Shown: piece after piece, positions 35,157-43,709 of the stretch | How positions within the stretch are numbered: position 1 is the stretch's first letter | Layout of the letters: each line of letters starts with the position of its first letter | NCBI RefSeq assembly: GCF_014648175.1 | Contig: NZ_BMQP01000024.1 | Span: 1-64,000, forward strand | Reading direction: 5' to 3' | Length of the DNA: 64,000 nt | DNA from: Planobispora rosea | Lineage (GTDB): Bacteria > Actinomycetota > Actinomycetes > Streptosporangiales > Streptosporangiaceae | Translations under genes and position numbers: made by a program | Notes under the pieces: model-generated | The model's database searches: none | The model's input: the letters and a program-made list of their open reading frames with translations, nothing else | What the model was told of the DNA's origin: nothing

Positions 35157-36709
35157 ACGGCGGCACCATCGAGGCGCCAACGATCGAATACGCCCTGCTC
35201 GCGCCGATGCTGCTGGTCTTCGGCGCGGCGGTCGTCGGCGTGCTGATCGAGGCGTTCGCGCCCCGGTACCTGCGCAAGTCGATCCATGTGCCGCTGACGC
35301 TGCTGGCGCTGGCCGGCGCGTTCCTGCTGACCATCCTCCAGGCCGTCCGGGAGGGCGTGCCCACGACTCCGGCGGCCATGGGCGCCGTCGCGGTGGACGG
35401 GCCCGCCCTGTTCATCTGGGCCATCATCCTCGTGCTGGCCTTCGTCAGCACGCTGCTGATCAACGACGACGAGCAGTTCGTCGCGCAGGCGGCGGCCGTA
35501 CCGGGAAGCAGCGACGAGGAGGACGCGGTCCGCCACGGTTACGCGCAGACCGAGGTCTACCCGCTGCTGCTGTTCTCGGTCGGCGGCATGCTGCTCTTCC
35601 CGGCGGCCAACGACCTGCTGGTCATGTTCGTGGCCCTGGAGGTCCTGTCCCTGCCGCTGTACCTGCTGTGCGGCCTGGCCCGCCGGCGCCGCCTGCTGTC
35701 GCAGGAGGCCTCGGTCAAGTACTTCCTGCTCGGCTCCTTCTCCTCGGCCTTCTTCCTGTACGGCATGGCCCTGGTCTACGGCTACGCCGGCTCGATCGAC
35801 CTGAGGGCCATCAGCTCCTCGCTCGGCACCGTCGTGGGCCAGGACACCCTGCTGTACGTCGGCATGGCGATGCTCGGCGTCGGCCTGCTGTTCAAGATCG
35901 GCGCCGCGCCGTTCCAGGCCTGGAAGCCCGACGTCTACCAGGGCGCGCCCACCGCGGTCACCGCCCTGATGGCCTCCACCGTCCTGGTGGCGGCCTTCGG
36001 CGCCGTGCTGCGGGTCTTCTGGGTCGCCCTGGGCAACCTGGACTGGGACTGGCGGCCGGTCATGTGGGGTGTGGCGATTCTCACCATGGTCGTCGGCGCG
36101 ATCCTGGCCATCACCCAGACCGAGATCAAGCGCATGCTGGCCTACTCGTCGATCGCGCACGCGGGCTTCCTGCTCACCGGCGTGATCGCCACCGGCGGCG
36201 CCGAGCAGAACAAGGAGGCCCTGTCGGCGCTCCTGTTCTACCTCGTGGCGTACGGCTTCACCACGGTCGGAGCCTTCGCGGTGGTCACCATGGTCCGCGA
36301 CGCGGGCGGCGAGGCCGGGCACCTGTCCCGGTGGGCCGGCCTCGGCAAGCGGGCTCCGCTCCTGGCGGGGATCTTCGCGTTCTTCCTGCTGGCCTTCGCG
36401 GGTATCCCGCTGACCAGCGGTTTCTTCGGGAAGTACGCCGTGTTCGCCGCCGCGGTCGCCGCCGACGCGCTGCCGCTGGTCGTCGTGGGAGTGGTCACCT
36501 CGGCCATCGCCGCGTTCTTCTACGTCCGCGTGATCGTGCTGATGTTCTTCAGCGAGCCCGCGGCCGACGGCCCGAGCATCGCGGTGCCGACCGTCGGGAC
36601 CTCGGCTGTGGTGACCCTCGCCGCAGCGGCTACCGTAGTGCTGGGCGTCTTCCCCGAGCCGGTCCTGAACCTGGCTGACCAGGCCGCCTCCGCACTCTTC
36701 ATCCGCTAG
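35153..36709 (+). CDS. nuoN: NADH-quinone oxidoreductase subunit N
   Basis: A 518-residue antiporter-like subunit, third of the proton-pumping modules. The glutamate in MFVALEVLSLPLYLLCGLAR and the lysine in LLFKIGAAPFQAWKPDVYQGAPT are intact. The GTG start overlaps the nuoM stop by four bases. It completes a nuoA-N set with no insertion apart from the repeat at nuoC-nuoD. Confidence 0.96.
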   Translation: MNGGTIEAPTIEYALLAPMLLVFGAAVVGVLIEAFAPRYLRKSIHVPLTLLALAGAFLLTILQAVREGVPTTPAAMGAVAVDGPALFIWAIILVLAFVSTLLINDDEQFVAQAAAVPGSSDEEDAVRHGYAQTEVYPLLLFSVGGMLLFPAANDLLVMFVALEVLSLPLYLLCGLARRRRLLSQEASVKYFLLGSFSSAFFLYGMALVYGYAGSIDLRAISSSLGTVVGQDTLLYVGMAMLGVGLLFKIGAAPFQAWKPDVYQGAPTAVTALMASTVLVAAFGAVLRVFWVALGNLDWDWRPVMWGVAILTMVVGAILAITQTEIKRMLAYSSIAHAGFLLTGVIATGGAEQNKEALSALLFYLVAYGFTTVGAFAVVTMVRDAGGEAGHLSRWAGLGKRAPLLAGIFAFFLLAFAGIPLTSGFFGKYAVFAAAVAADALPLVVVGVVTSAIAAFFYVRVIVLMFFSEPAADGPSIAVPTVGTSAVVTLAAAATVVLGVFPEPVLNLADQAASALFIR

Positions 36710-36720
36710 GGAGTTAACGC

Positions 36721-37716
36721 ATGGCTGCGCCACCGGTTGTCGATCTACCGCTCGTCGATGAGCGGCTGGCGCAGGATCTCGCCGCCGGCCTGGCCGAAGT
36801 CGAGAAGGTGCTGCGGTCCTCGGTGGAGAGCGAGGACGCCTTCGTCACGGAGGCGTCCAAGCACCTCATCGAGGCCGGCGGCAAGCGCTTCCGGGCCATG
36901 CTGGTGCTGCTCGCCGCCCAGTTCGGCCAGGCCGACGCCCCGGGCGTGGTGCCCGGGGCCGTGGTCATCGAGCTGACCCACCTGGCCACGCTCTACCACG
37001 ACGACGTCATGGACGAGGCCCCGGTCCGCCGGGGCTCCGCGTCGGTCAACGCCCGGTGGAACAACACCGTGGCCATCCTGACGGGTGACTATCTGTTCGC
37101 CCAGGCCTCGCTGATCCTGGCCGACCTCGGCGCCGACATCATCCGGATCCAGGCCGAGACGTTCTCCCGCCTGGTCCGCGGTCAGATCCGCGAGACCATC
37201 GGCCCCCGTGAGGGGGAGGACCCGGTGCGGCACTACATCGAGGTGCTGGCCGACAAGACCGGCTCCCTGATCGCCACCTCGGGCCGGTTCGGCGCGCTGC
37301 TGAGCGGCGCCTCGCCCGACGTCGTCGAGCGGCTGACCAGCGCCTGCGAGGCCATCGGCGTCGCCTGGCAGCTCAGCGACGACCTGCTGGACGTCGCCTC
37401 CGAGTCGGCCGAGTCCGGCAAGACGCCGGGGACGGACCTGCGCGAGGGCATCCGGACGCTCCCGGTGCTGTACGTCCTGTCCGGGACCGCCCCGGCCGAC
37501 GCCCGCCTGCGTGAGCTGCTGGCCGGCCCGGTGGCCGAGGAGGACGTCGAGGAGACCCTGCGGCTGCTGCGCGCCAACTCCGCCATGGACCGGGCCCGAG
37601 CCGAGCTGGTCGCCTGGGCCGATCGTGCCCGCGACGAGCTGTCCGGCCTGCCGGACATCCCGGCCCGCGCGGCCTACCTGGCCATGTGCGACTACGTGGT
37701 GGAGCGCTCCGGTTGA
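36721..37716 (+). CDS. Long-chain polyprenyl diphosphate synthase
   Basis: A 331-residue trans-isoprenyl diphosphate synthase. The first aspartate-rich motif is LYHDDVMDEAPVRRG and the second is LSDDLLDVAS; the bulky residues before the first motif fit a long-chain product. It likely makes the side chain of menaquinone used by complex I. It starts eleven bases after nuoN with GGAG ahead of the ATG, so it is the last gene of the respiratory operon. Confidence 0.93.
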   Translation: MAAPPVVDLPLVDERLAQDLAAGLAEVEKVLRSSVESEDAFVTEASKHLIEAGGKRFRAMLVLLAAQFGQADAPGVVPGAVVIELTHLATLYHDDVMDEAPVRRGSASVNARWNNTVAILTGDYLFAQASLILADLGADIIRIQAETFSRLVRGQIRETIGPREGEDPVRHYIEVLADKTGSLIATSGRFGALLSGASPDVVERLTSACEAIGVAWQLSDDLLDVASESAESGKTPGTDLREGIRTLPVLYVLSGTAPADARLRELLAGPVAEEDVEETLRLLRANSAMDRARAELVAWADRARDELSGLPDIPARAAYLAMCDYVVERSG

Positions 37717-37724
37717 TCTTTGCT

Positions 37725-37749
37725 TGCGCGTGCAATTTTTGCATGCGCA
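37725..37749 (+). promoter_or_regulatory. Inverted repeat, probable MarR operator
   Basis: Arms TGCGCGTGCAA (37725-37735) and TTGCATGCGCA (37739-37749) are complementary at 10 of 11 positions around a TTT spacer. TATACT (37752-37757), a strong -10, follows two bases later. The position in front of the marR gene suggests self-repression. Confidence 0.65.
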
Positions 37750-37789
37750 GGTATACTTCGCGGCAGTAGTCCGTCGAAGGAGACTCACA

Positions 37790-38200
37790 ATGACGTGGGA
37801 TCTGTTCGCACTCCTCTACGCGCGGGTCGAGGCCGACCTGGGCAAGGCGCTGCAGCGCGGGCACGGGCTCGGGCTGTCGGAGTACCGCGCGCTCAGGCAG
37901 CTGGCCGGCGCCCCCGGCGGCGAGCTCCGGATGCAGGAACTGGCCGAGGCCGTGGGGCTGAACCAGAGCTCGGTGACCCGCCTCATCGCCCGTCTGGAGG
38001 AGGCGGGACTGACCCGGCGGACCCTCTGCTCGAACGACCGGCGCGGCGTCTACTCGGTGATCACGGAGGCGGGGCGGACGCGCCTGGCCGGAGCCACCCC
38101 GGCCTACGAGGACTGTCTGACGACCGCCCTGGACCGGGCCTGCACCGACCCGGTCCTGAGGCCGCTGGCCGAGGCCGTGCGGACCGCCGGGACCGGGTGA
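37790..38200 (+). CDS. MarR family transcriptional regulator
   Basis: A 136-residue winged-helix repressor: LSEYRALRQLAGAPGGELRMQELAEAVGLNQSSVTRLIARLEEAGLTRR then a DRRGVYSVITEAG wing. AAGGAGA lies ahead of the ATG. A palindrome and -10 element upstream point to autoregulation. The convergent rarD gene is a possible further target; the ligand is unknown. Confidence 0.9.
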   Translation: MTWDLFALLYARVEADLGKALQRGHGLGLSEYRALRQLAGAPGGELRMQELAEAVGLNQSSVTRLIARLEEAGLTRRTLCSNDRRGVYSVITEAGRTRLAGATPAYEDCLTTALDRACTDPVLRPLAEAVRTAGTG

Positions 38201-38272
38201 GTCCAGGGCGCGGGCGGCTCTGCCAGGCGGGCGCGGGCTGTGGGGCGGGCGCGGCCCTGTCAGGCGGCTGTG

Positions 38273-39190
38273 TCAGGCGGGGACGGGCTCCGGCTTCTCC
38301 ACGGCCGCGCGGCGGGCCCGGTGGGCCGTGCGGAGGCTGTCCCAGGTGAAGACCGACAGGGCCAGCCAGACGATGGCGAACCCGGCCCAGCGGCTGGCGG
38401 GCATGACCTCACCGGCGATGAACACGCCGCACAGGAACTGCAGCACCGGGGCGATGTACTGCAGCAGGCCGATCGTGGTGAGCGGCACCCGGATCGCGGC
38501 GGCGGTGAAGCAGAGCAGCGGGACCGCGGTGATCACCCCGGCGCCCGCCAGCAGCAGCGCGTGCCCGGCGCCCGCCGTACCGAAGGTGCTCTGGCCCTGC
38601 CCGCCCAGATACAGCAGGTAGCCCAGTGCGGGCAGGAGCAGCACGAGCGTCTCGACGGCCATGCTCTCCGCGGCGCCGACCTGCGCCGTCTTCTTGACCA
38701 GGCCGTAGGTGCCGAAACTCATGGCCAGGACCAGCGCGATCCACGGCAGCCGCCCGTAGTCGAGGGTCAGCACGACCACGGCCAGAGCGCCCAGCCCGAC
38801 CGCCGCCCACTGCGGGCGCCGCAGGCGCTCCTTGAGCAGGACCACCCCGAACAGCACGCTGACCAGCGGGTTGATGAAGTATCCCAGGGCGCTCTCGACG
38901 ACGTGGCCGGTGTTGACGGCGTAGATGTAGACGCCCCAGTTGACCGTGATGATCAGCGCGGCCAGGGCCAGCAGGCCGAGCTTCCTCGGCGTGCGCAGCA
39001 GCTCGCGGATCCACGACCAGTGGCGCCGTACCGCGAGGATGACCAGGACGGCGACGAGCGACCACGCCATGCGGTGGGCCAGGATCTCCAGGGCGCCGGA
39101 GGGCTTCAGGAGCGGCCAGTACAGGGGGAACAGGCCCCACATGGAGTAGGCGGCGATGCCGTACAGGACTCCACGGCGCGATTCAGGCAT
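38273..39190 (-). CDS. rarD: RarD-type EamA family transporter
   Basis: A 305-residue transporter with ten predicted helices in two EamA repeats. The N-terminus RRGVLYGIAAYSMWGLFPLYWPLL and the VNWGVYIYAVNTGHVVESALGYFINPLVSVLFG block are typical of RarD (chloramphenicol-sensitive protein family). The substrate is not established. The 72 bases before the MarR gene's end contain short GC repeats (TGTCAGGCGG twice). Confidence 0.9.
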   Translation of the reverse strand: MPESRRGVLYGIAAYSMWGLFPLYWPLLKPSGALEILAHRMAWSLVAVLVILAVRRHWSWIRELLRTPRKLGLLALAALIITVNWGVYIYAVNTGHVVESALGYFINPLVSVLFGVVLLKERLRRPQWAAVGLGALAVVVLTLDYGRLPWIALVLAMSFGTYGLVKKTAQVGAAESMAVETLVLLLPALGYLLYLGGQGQSTFGTAGAGHALLLAGAGVITAVPLLCFTAAAIRVPLTTIGLLQYIAPVLQFLCGVFIAGEVMPASRWAGFAIVWLALSVFTWDSLRTAHRARRAAVEKPEPVPA

Positions 39191-39231
39191 GTCCCCTATT
39201 TTTGCTGCTTACTGGATTTAATACAAATTAG

Positions 39232-39248
39232 CAATGCTTGTCGCATTG
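39232..39248. promoter_or_regulatory. Inverted repeat in the rarD/msrA divergent region
   Basis: Six-base arms CAATGC and GCATTG flank TTGTC within an AT-rich 157-base divergent promoter region. It could be an operator for rarD or msrA; the protein that would bind is unknown. Confidence 0.35.
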
Positions 39249-39347
39249 TTAAGATTCGCTTGCGGGAATCGAGGAAGGCCGCGTGTGGTTGTGCACGTCT
39301 GAGGCATGCTTGCGCACGCCGCAGAAGGCGACAGGAGGAGGTCCGCA

Positions 39348-40010
39348 ATGGGCTGGCTGTTCGGCAAGGACAAGACTTCCATGGTGTCCCCGGAGAACGC
39401 ACTCCCGGGCCGCGACGCCACCATGCCCGTGCCCGGCCGTCACGCGATCCTCGACGCCCCCCTCGCCCCGCCGTACCCCGAAGGGACCGAGATCGCGGAC
39501 TTCGGCCTGGGCTGCTTCTGGGGCGCCGAGCGCAAGTTCTGGCAGACCCCCGGCGTGGTGTCCACCTCGGTCGGCTACGCCGGCGGCTACACCCCCAACC
39601 CCACCTACGAGGAGGTCTGCACCGGCCTGACCGGACACACCGAGGTCGTCCGCGTCGTCTTCGACCCGGCGAAGATCTCCTACGAGGAACTGCTCCGCGT
39701 CTTCTGGGAGGCCCACGACCCGACGCAGGGCATGCGCCAGGGCAACGACGTCGGCACCCAGTACCGCTCGGCGGTCTACACCCACTCTCCCGAGCAGGAG
39801 AAGTCCGCCCTCGCCTCGCGCGACGCCTACCAGAAGGTGCTCACCGAGGCCGGCTACGGCTCGATCACCACCGAGATCGCCCCCGCCGGGGACTACTACT
39901 TCGCTGAGGAGTATCACCAGCAGTATTTGTACAAGAATCCCGGCGGCTACTGCGGCATCGGCGGGACCGGGGTCTCCTGCCCGGTCGGCCTCACGTCCGG
40001 TGACGCGTAG
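39348..40010 (+). CDS. msrA: Peptide-methionine (S)-S-oxide reductase
   Basis: A 220-residue enzyme that reduces the S-epimer of methionine sulfoxide. The catalytic Cys56 is in GLGCFWGAERKFW. The recycling cysteines are Cys202 and Cys211 in the C-terminal GYCGIGGTGVSCPVG. AGGAGG lies just upstream of the ATG, excluding the longer frame from 39306. A strong terminator follows. Three partial copies of its 3' end lie downstream, between accessory gene pairs. Confidence 0.95.
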   Translation: MGWLFGKDKTSMVSPENALPGRDATMPVPGRHAILDAPLAPPYPEGTEIADFGLGCFWGAERKFWQTPGVVSTSVGYAGGYTPNPTYEEVCTGLTGHTEVVRVVFDPAKISYEELLRVFWEAHDPTQGMRQGNDVGTQYRSAVYTHSPEQEKSALASRDAYQKVLTEAGYGSITTEIAPAGDYYFAEEYHQQYLYKNPGGYCGIGGTGVSCPVGLTSGDA

Positions 40011-40022
40011 AACGCGTAGCGG

Positions 40023-40054
40023 CCGGTCCTCGCCAGGGCGAGGACCGGTATTTT
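40023..40054 (+). terminator. Terminator of msrA
   Basis: A perfect palindrome with 12-base arms (CCGGTCCTCGCC and GGCGAGGACCGG, AG between) is followed by TATTTT. Confidence 0.85.
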
Positions 40055-40055
40055 G

Positions 40056-40074
40056 CTACTTCGAGTAGTAAACT
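40056..40074 (+). promoter_or_regulatory. Operator-like repeat and -10 of the RHH/PIN pair
   Basis: CTACT-TCG-AGTAG forms a short dyad next to TAAACT (40069-40074), which is 6 bases before the ATG at 40081. No ribosome site is seen, so the antitoxin transcript is probably leaderless and autoregulated at this dyad. Confidence 0.45.
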
Positions 40075-40080
40075 GAGCTC

Positions 40081-40392
40081 ATGAGCGTGCCAGAGCGAGA
40101 CTTCGCCCCGGGAGACGGTCCGGCGGCCAAGGTCAGTGTGTCTCTGAGAACGGGCAACATTCGTGCCGTCCGAGAGCGAGTCGGAGCCCGCGGATTCTCC
40201 GCCTACGTTGACGCCGCTGTGGAGCGCCAGATCGAACGGGACCTCCTGGAGGAGGCCCTGCAGGCGAACGAGGCCGCTTCTGGGCCGATCCCGCAGTTCT
40301 TGCGCGACGAGGCGGCGGAATTGTTCCGCCGGGTCAAATCCGCGCCCGAACTCCAGGGGGAGGACGGATGGCGCGCACACGAAGCCGGTTGA
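40081..40392 (+). CDS. Ribbon-helix-helix-type antitoxin (VapB-like)
   Basis: A 103-residue protein. After a short acidic start, VSVSLRTGNIRAVRERVGARGFSAYVDAAVERQ looks like a strand-helix-helix DNA-binding unit; the C-terminal half is a helical, acidic region suited to bind a toxin. Its end overlaps the PIN gene by 25 bases, the usual toxin-antitoxin layout. It lies in the first interval after msrA. Confidence 0.75.
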   Translation: MSVPERDFAPGDGPAAKVSVSLRTGNIRAVRERVGARGFSAYVDAAVERQIERDLLEEALQANEAASGPIPQFLRDEAAELFRRVKSAPELQGEDGWRAHEAG

Positions 40393-40784
40393 GTGCGGGC
40401 ACCGTTGTTCTCGATTGCGAGGGGCTCGTGAAGTGGTGCGAGGCCGACCAGCGGGTGACGGCGTTCGTGAGGGAGGCGCAGGACAACGACTTTCGGGTCG
40501 TGGTCAGCGCCATGACACCGATCGAGGCACAAGACGTCCGCGTCAGAAGCGATCGCCTCAGATGGCACCTGTCCCGGTTGAAGGTCGAGCCGGTGACCGA
40601 GGGCATCTCGTCGCGAGCCGTCGAGCTGCTTCGAGACGTTCGCCTGCACGGTCACAAGTACGCCATCGACGCTGTGGTCGCGGCCACCGCCCTGTGCTCG
40701 GTGCGTCCTGCCGTCGTTCTCACGTCTGACGAGGACGACATGAGCAGACTGTGCGGGAAAGCAGTGCAGGTGGTCCCTGTCTGA
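40368..40784 (+). CDS. PIN-domain ribonuclease toxin (VapC-like)
   Basis: A 138-residue PIN domain. Acidic metal ligands are visible in order: Asp in TVVLDCEGLVK, Glu in SAMTPIEAQDV, Asp in KYAIDAVVAATAL and Asp in LTSDEDDMSRL. It would cleave RNA when free of the antitoxin encoded just upstream. The MTPIEA second motif differs from the common E-x-x-Y VapC form, so it belongs to a less usual subgroup. A partial msrA tail starts 48 bases after its stop. Confidence 0.82.
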   Translation: MARTRSRLSAGTVVLDCEGLVKWCEADQRVTAFVREAQDNDFRVVVSAMTPIEAQDVRVRSDRLRWHLSRLKVEPVTEGISSRAVELLRDVRLHGHKYAIDAVVAATALCSVRPAVVLTSDEDDMSRLCGKAVQVVPV

Positions 40785-40831
40785 GACGGTTCGAGGGCCG
40801 AGCGGGATCTCCGGAACCATTGCGGGAGGTG

Positions 40832-40960
40832 AACCGCTACCACCAGCAGTATCTCCACAAAGTCCCCAACGGCTACTGCGGCATCGGTGGCACCAACGTC
40901 AAGCTGGGTGACCCATCCGAGTGGGCTTGTCAGACGGGCCTGACGAGCTCGGAGCGGTAG
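40832..40960 (+). pseudogene. Partial copy 1 of the msrA 3' end
   Basis: Encodes NRYHQQYLHKVPNGYCGIGGTNV then ...WACQTGLTSSER and a stop, matching the msrA C-terminus from its YHQQYL onward; 16 of 20 residues agree over HQQYL-GGTxV and about 46 of 60 bases. Both recycling-cysteine positions are kept, with a small insertion between them. It has no start or catalytic domain. Like msrA it is followed by a strong terminator. Confidence 0.8.
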
Positions 40961-40973
40961 GCGCGGTAAGAGG

Positions 40974-41020
40974 GAGACCCCCAGACGGCCTCAGGGCTGT
41001 CTGGGGGTCTCGTTCGTTTT
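40974..41020 (+). terminator. Terminator after msrA tail copy 1
   Basis: Perfect 13-base arms GAGACCCCCAGAC and GTCTGGGGGTCTC with a 12-base loop, followed by the T-rich GTTCGTTTT. Confidence 0.88.
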
Positions 41021-41129
41021 CCGGGCGTCGAGGGGCTGATGTCGAAGCGGTCGCGAGAGTCTGATCTCCTGTCTGTGCCCACCCATCGAGGCTCTGTCCG
41101 CAGCACTGGCTATTCTGTGTAGTTTTCTA

Positions 41130-41135
41130 TATAGT
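41130..41135 (+). promoter_or_regulatory. -10 element of the Phd-like gene, leaderless type
   Basis: TATAGT lies 6 bases before the ATG at 41142, inside a short AT-rich patch with repeated TAGTTTT words and a CTATATAG palindrome (41127-41134), a possible autoregulatory site. Confidence 0.5.
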
Positions 41136-41141
41136 TTTTGT

Positions 41142-41453
41142 ATGACTGCTCTCCCTCATGCGGCCGAACTCTCCGTCACCGAGGCCACGCAACGCGGAGT
41201 AGCCCGCCTGGTGGCGGACGCAGAACAGGGAGCCGATCTGGTAGTGACCCGCCGCCATCAGCCGGTTGCCGCCGTCGTGAGCATGCGGCGTCTCAACGAG
41301 TTGGAGGAGGCCGCGGCGGACCTGCGTGATCTGGCGCTGGTTCTCGTGCGGGCGGCCACGGACACCGGACGGCGGACGCCGATCGACGACGTGCTCTCCG
41401 CCTTCGGTCACACCCGGGAGTCGCTGGCCGCGCTCCCGGATGAGGACGAGTGA
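41142..41453 (+). CDS. Phd/YefM-type antitoxin
   Basis: A 103-residue protein with the Phd fold: LSVTEATQRGVARLVADAEQGADLVVTRRHQPVAAVVSMRRLNELEE, then an acidic helical tail that would neutralise the toxin. Its stop overlaps the RelE-like GTG by four bases (GTGA). It lies in the second interval behind msrA. Confidence 0.85.
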   Translation: MTALPHAAELSVTEATQRGVARLVADAEQGADLVVTRRHQPVAAVVSMRRLNELEEAAADLRDLALVLVRAATDTGRRTPIDDVLSAFGHTRESLAALPDEDE

Positions 41454-41974
41454 CGGTGTCCGACGTCGTATTCACCGATCCGGCCATCGACGATCTCCGT
41501 AGAATCGGCCCGGATGTCGCACCTAGAATCCTCAAAAAGATCCTCCTGCTGTTGGAGAACCCCGAGGCCGGTTACCCGCTCGGCGGGGAGCTGACTGGAT
41601 TCCGCAAGCTCGTCGTCGGCCGGAACACCTGGCGGGTCGTCTATCGGATTACCGATGACAAGGTGATCGAGGTCTGCGAGATCTGGGCCGGCGGGGAGAG
41701 GGCCGACGCCGAGGTGTACGCCGAGGCCAAGGCGCGGGTTCGGGCAGCGGGTGGCTCACGCCCTGAAGTTGTCCGCCTCGGCGAGGTCGTCGACCGTCTC
41801 GGAGCCCTGACCGATCACCTTGATGTCGACGAGCCGCCCGCACGGGAGCCGGTTCCCGGCTGGCTCGCCGATCGGTTGATCTACACAGTGGGCATGACCC
41901 GCGAGGAGGTGGCGGCGCTCGATCTGGAGAAAGCCGTCGATCTCTGGGCGGAGTTCCGCTCGAACCCGCGGTAG
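41450..41974 (+). CDS. RelE/ParE-type toxin with C-terminal extension
   Basis: A 174-residue protein. The first ~90 residues are a RelE-type domain (VVFTDPAIDDLRRIGPDVAPRILKKI, then YPLGGELTGFRKLVVGRNTWRVVYRI, with basic residues in the usual places). About 80 further residues (from RPEVVRLGEV) are not part of the toxin fold and have no domain I recognise; most family members end near 90-100. It is coupled to the Phd-like antitoxin. A partial msrA tail begins 54 bases later. Confidence 0.82.
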   Translation: MTVSDVVFTDPAIDDLRRIGPDVAPRILKKILLLLENPEAGYPLGGELTGFRKLVVGRNTWRVVYRITDDKVIEVCEIWAGGERADAEVYAEAKARVRAAGGSRPEVVRLGEVVDRLGALTDHLDVDEPPAREPVPGWLADRLIYTVGMTREEVAALDLEKAVDLWAEFRSNPR

Positions 41975-42027
41975 CCGTACCCGTGCTCACAGGTCGGGAC
42001 ACGGTCTCGAAGCCGGTTGACACGGGC

Positions 42028-42090
42028 CGCTGCGGCATCGGCGGGACCGAGGCCGCGTGCCCGGTGGGCCCGACCTCCGGCGGGACCTGA
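42028..42090 (+). pseudogene. Partial copy 2 of the msrA 3' end
   Basis: Encodes RCGIGGTEAACPVGPTSGGT and a stop, aligned end to end with the last 20 residues of MsrA (13 identical; 46 of 63 bases). Both recycling cysteines are kept. Nothing upstream resembles the rest of msrA. Confidence 0.78.
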
Positions 42091-42177
42091 CAGATATGCC
42101 TCTCGTATGGCATCGCCTGCGATCGACGGCCTACGGCGACCTGGCGGTCCGACTGCGCATCGGTGATGCTGTGACGT

Positions 42178-43017
42178 GTGGAGTACGTGTCCAGAGTGCC
42201 GCGACCGCCGCTGGACGGGCTGATCGACGATCTCTATTACCTGGCGGGTGAGCCGCCGTACGCCCGGCTGACGCTGCCGCCGATGCCGTCGGCGCTGCTC
42301 ATCGTCAACCTCGGGGCGCCGTTCCGCATCCGCGGCGGCACCGACATCGGGACGGCCGAGTACGTCGATGGCTGCGTGGTCACCATGCCCACCCGCGCGT
42401 TGGAGTTCGGTTACCCACCGGGGACCCGGTCGGTCGGGGTGCACTTCAAGCCGTGGGGGCTGGCGCCGTTCCTGCCGATGCCCGCGGCCGAGCTGTGCGA
42501 CCGGCCGGTGACGGTGGAGCAGGTCTGGGGCTGCCGCACCATCGCCGAGCTGCGAGACCGGCTGGCCACGGCGGCCGGGCCGCACGAGATGCTGACGCTG
42601 CTCGAGGACGCGCTGATGCGACGACTCCGCGAGACCGCCGGCCTGGGGTTGGTCCGCCACGCGGGCAACGCCATCGCGGGGGCCGTGGGAGCGGTGGCGA
42701 TCGGTGACCTGAGCGTGGCGGCCGGCGTCAGCAGCACCCATCTCGCGCAGCGGTTCAAGGAGCTCGTCGGCGTCACGCCGAAGCGGTTCGCCCGAACCTA
42801 CCGTTTCGCCGCCACCGTGTTCGCGATCGACCCCGCCGGACCGGTCGACTGGGCCGGTCTCGCCGGTCGCGCCGGCTACTTCGACCAGGCCCACTTCGGC
42901 CACGAGTTCCGGGCGTTCACCGGGCTCACGCCGACCCGGTACGTCGAAGTCCGGCGGCGGTTCCTGCGCGAACATCCCGGCCACGCGCTGGACGGCTGGC
43001 CGCTGCCGGCCGATTGA
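42178..43017 (+). CDS. AraC family transcriptional regulator
   Basis: A 279-residue regulator. The N-terminal ~150 residues resemble the DUF6597-type sensor of AraC proteins (ALLIVNLGAPFRI, YPPGTRSVGVHFKPWG). The C-terminal double helix-turn-helix has SVAAGVSSTHLAQRFKELVGVTPKRFARTYRF and GYFDQAHFGHEFRAFTGLTPTRY. It is followed 66 bases later by the RibD/DHFR-like gene, its likely target. The GTG at 42178 is tentative; 42187 is also possible. Confidence 0.88.
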   Translation: MEYVSRVPRPPLDGLIDDLYYLAGEPPYARLTLPPMPSALLIVNLGAPFRIRGGTDIGTAEYVDGCVVTMPTRALEFGYPPGTRSVGVHFKPWGLAPFLPMPAAELCDRPVTVEQVWGCRTIAELRDRLATAAGPHEMLTLLEDALMRRLRETAGLGLVRHAGNAIAGAVGAVAIGDLSVAAGVSSTHLAQRFKELVGVTPKRFARTYRFAATVFAIDPAGPVDWAGLAGRAGYFDQAHFGHEFRAFTGLTPTRYVEVRRRFLREHPGHALDGWPLPAD

Positions 43018-43083
43018 TTTCTTACAAGAGCGGCGGCTCACGACACGCTAATTTGAGGGCACCCCAAAGCAGAGGAGAGCCCG

Positions 43084-43665
43084 GTGGGCAAGGTGGTCAT
43101 GTACAGCTCGGTGTCGGTGGACGGCTTCGTCGCGGACGAGAACGACCAGCCCGGACCGCTGTTCGACTGGTTGTCCAGCGGTGACGTCCCGTTGGACGAG
43201 AGTGGCGAGCTGAAGGTGTCGCAGACGTCCTACGACTACACCCGGGCGTACTGGGACCAGATCGGAGTCACGATCGTCGGCCGCCACGTCTTCGACCTGA
43301 CGGAGGGCTGGGGCGGCAGGCCGCCGGGCGGCATCGATCACGTGGTCGTCGTGTCGCACCGGCCGATGCCCGAGGGCTGGGACCCCGAGGCGCCGTTCCA
43401 CTTCGTCGACGGCGTCGAGGCAGCCATGGCCAAGGCACGGGAGCTCGCGGGCGACCGCATAGTCGAGGTCGCCGCCGGCGACGTCGGCGGCCAGATGCTG
43501 GCCGCGGGTCTGGTCGACGAGGTGCGCATGGACGTCGTGCCCGTGGTGTTCGGGTCCGGCAAGCGCTACTTCGGGTCTGTCGACGCGCAGCACCTGTTGG
43601 AGGACCCTGATGCGGTGATCCAGGGCGACCGGGTGCTCCACCTGCGCTATCGGGTGCGCCGGTGA
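43084..43665 (+). CDS. RibD C-terminal / dihydrofolate reductase-like protein
   Basis: A 193-residue RibD_C-type reductase. It has the MYSSVSVDGFVAD start, a TIVGRHVFDLTEGWGG segment for NADPH binding and a DVVPVVFGSGKRYFG end. The family includes riboflavin-type and unassigned reductases; the substrate is unknown. AGGAGAG precedes the GTG. It probably pairs with the AraC regulator. The same family recurs at 54492. Confidence 0.88.
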   Translation: MGKVVMYSSVSVDGFVADENDQPGPLFDWLSSGDVPLDESGELKVSQTSYDYTRAYWDQIGVTIVGRHVFDLTEGWGGRPPGGIDHVVVVSHRPMPEGWDPEAPFHFVDGVEAAMAKARELAGDRIVEVAAGDVGGQMLAAGLVDEVRMDVVPVVFGSGKRYFGSVDAQHLLEDPDAVIQGDRVLHLRYRVRR

Positions 43666-43709
43666 CCGATCTGAGGGGATCGTCGCTCATGTCAGGGTCA
43701 CCTGGACGC

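Noticed and set aside
40751..40960. A complete small gene of 69 codons from 40751
   Set aside because: The first part overlaps the PIN toxin in another frame; only the MsrA-like end has meaning, so it is treated as a fragment.
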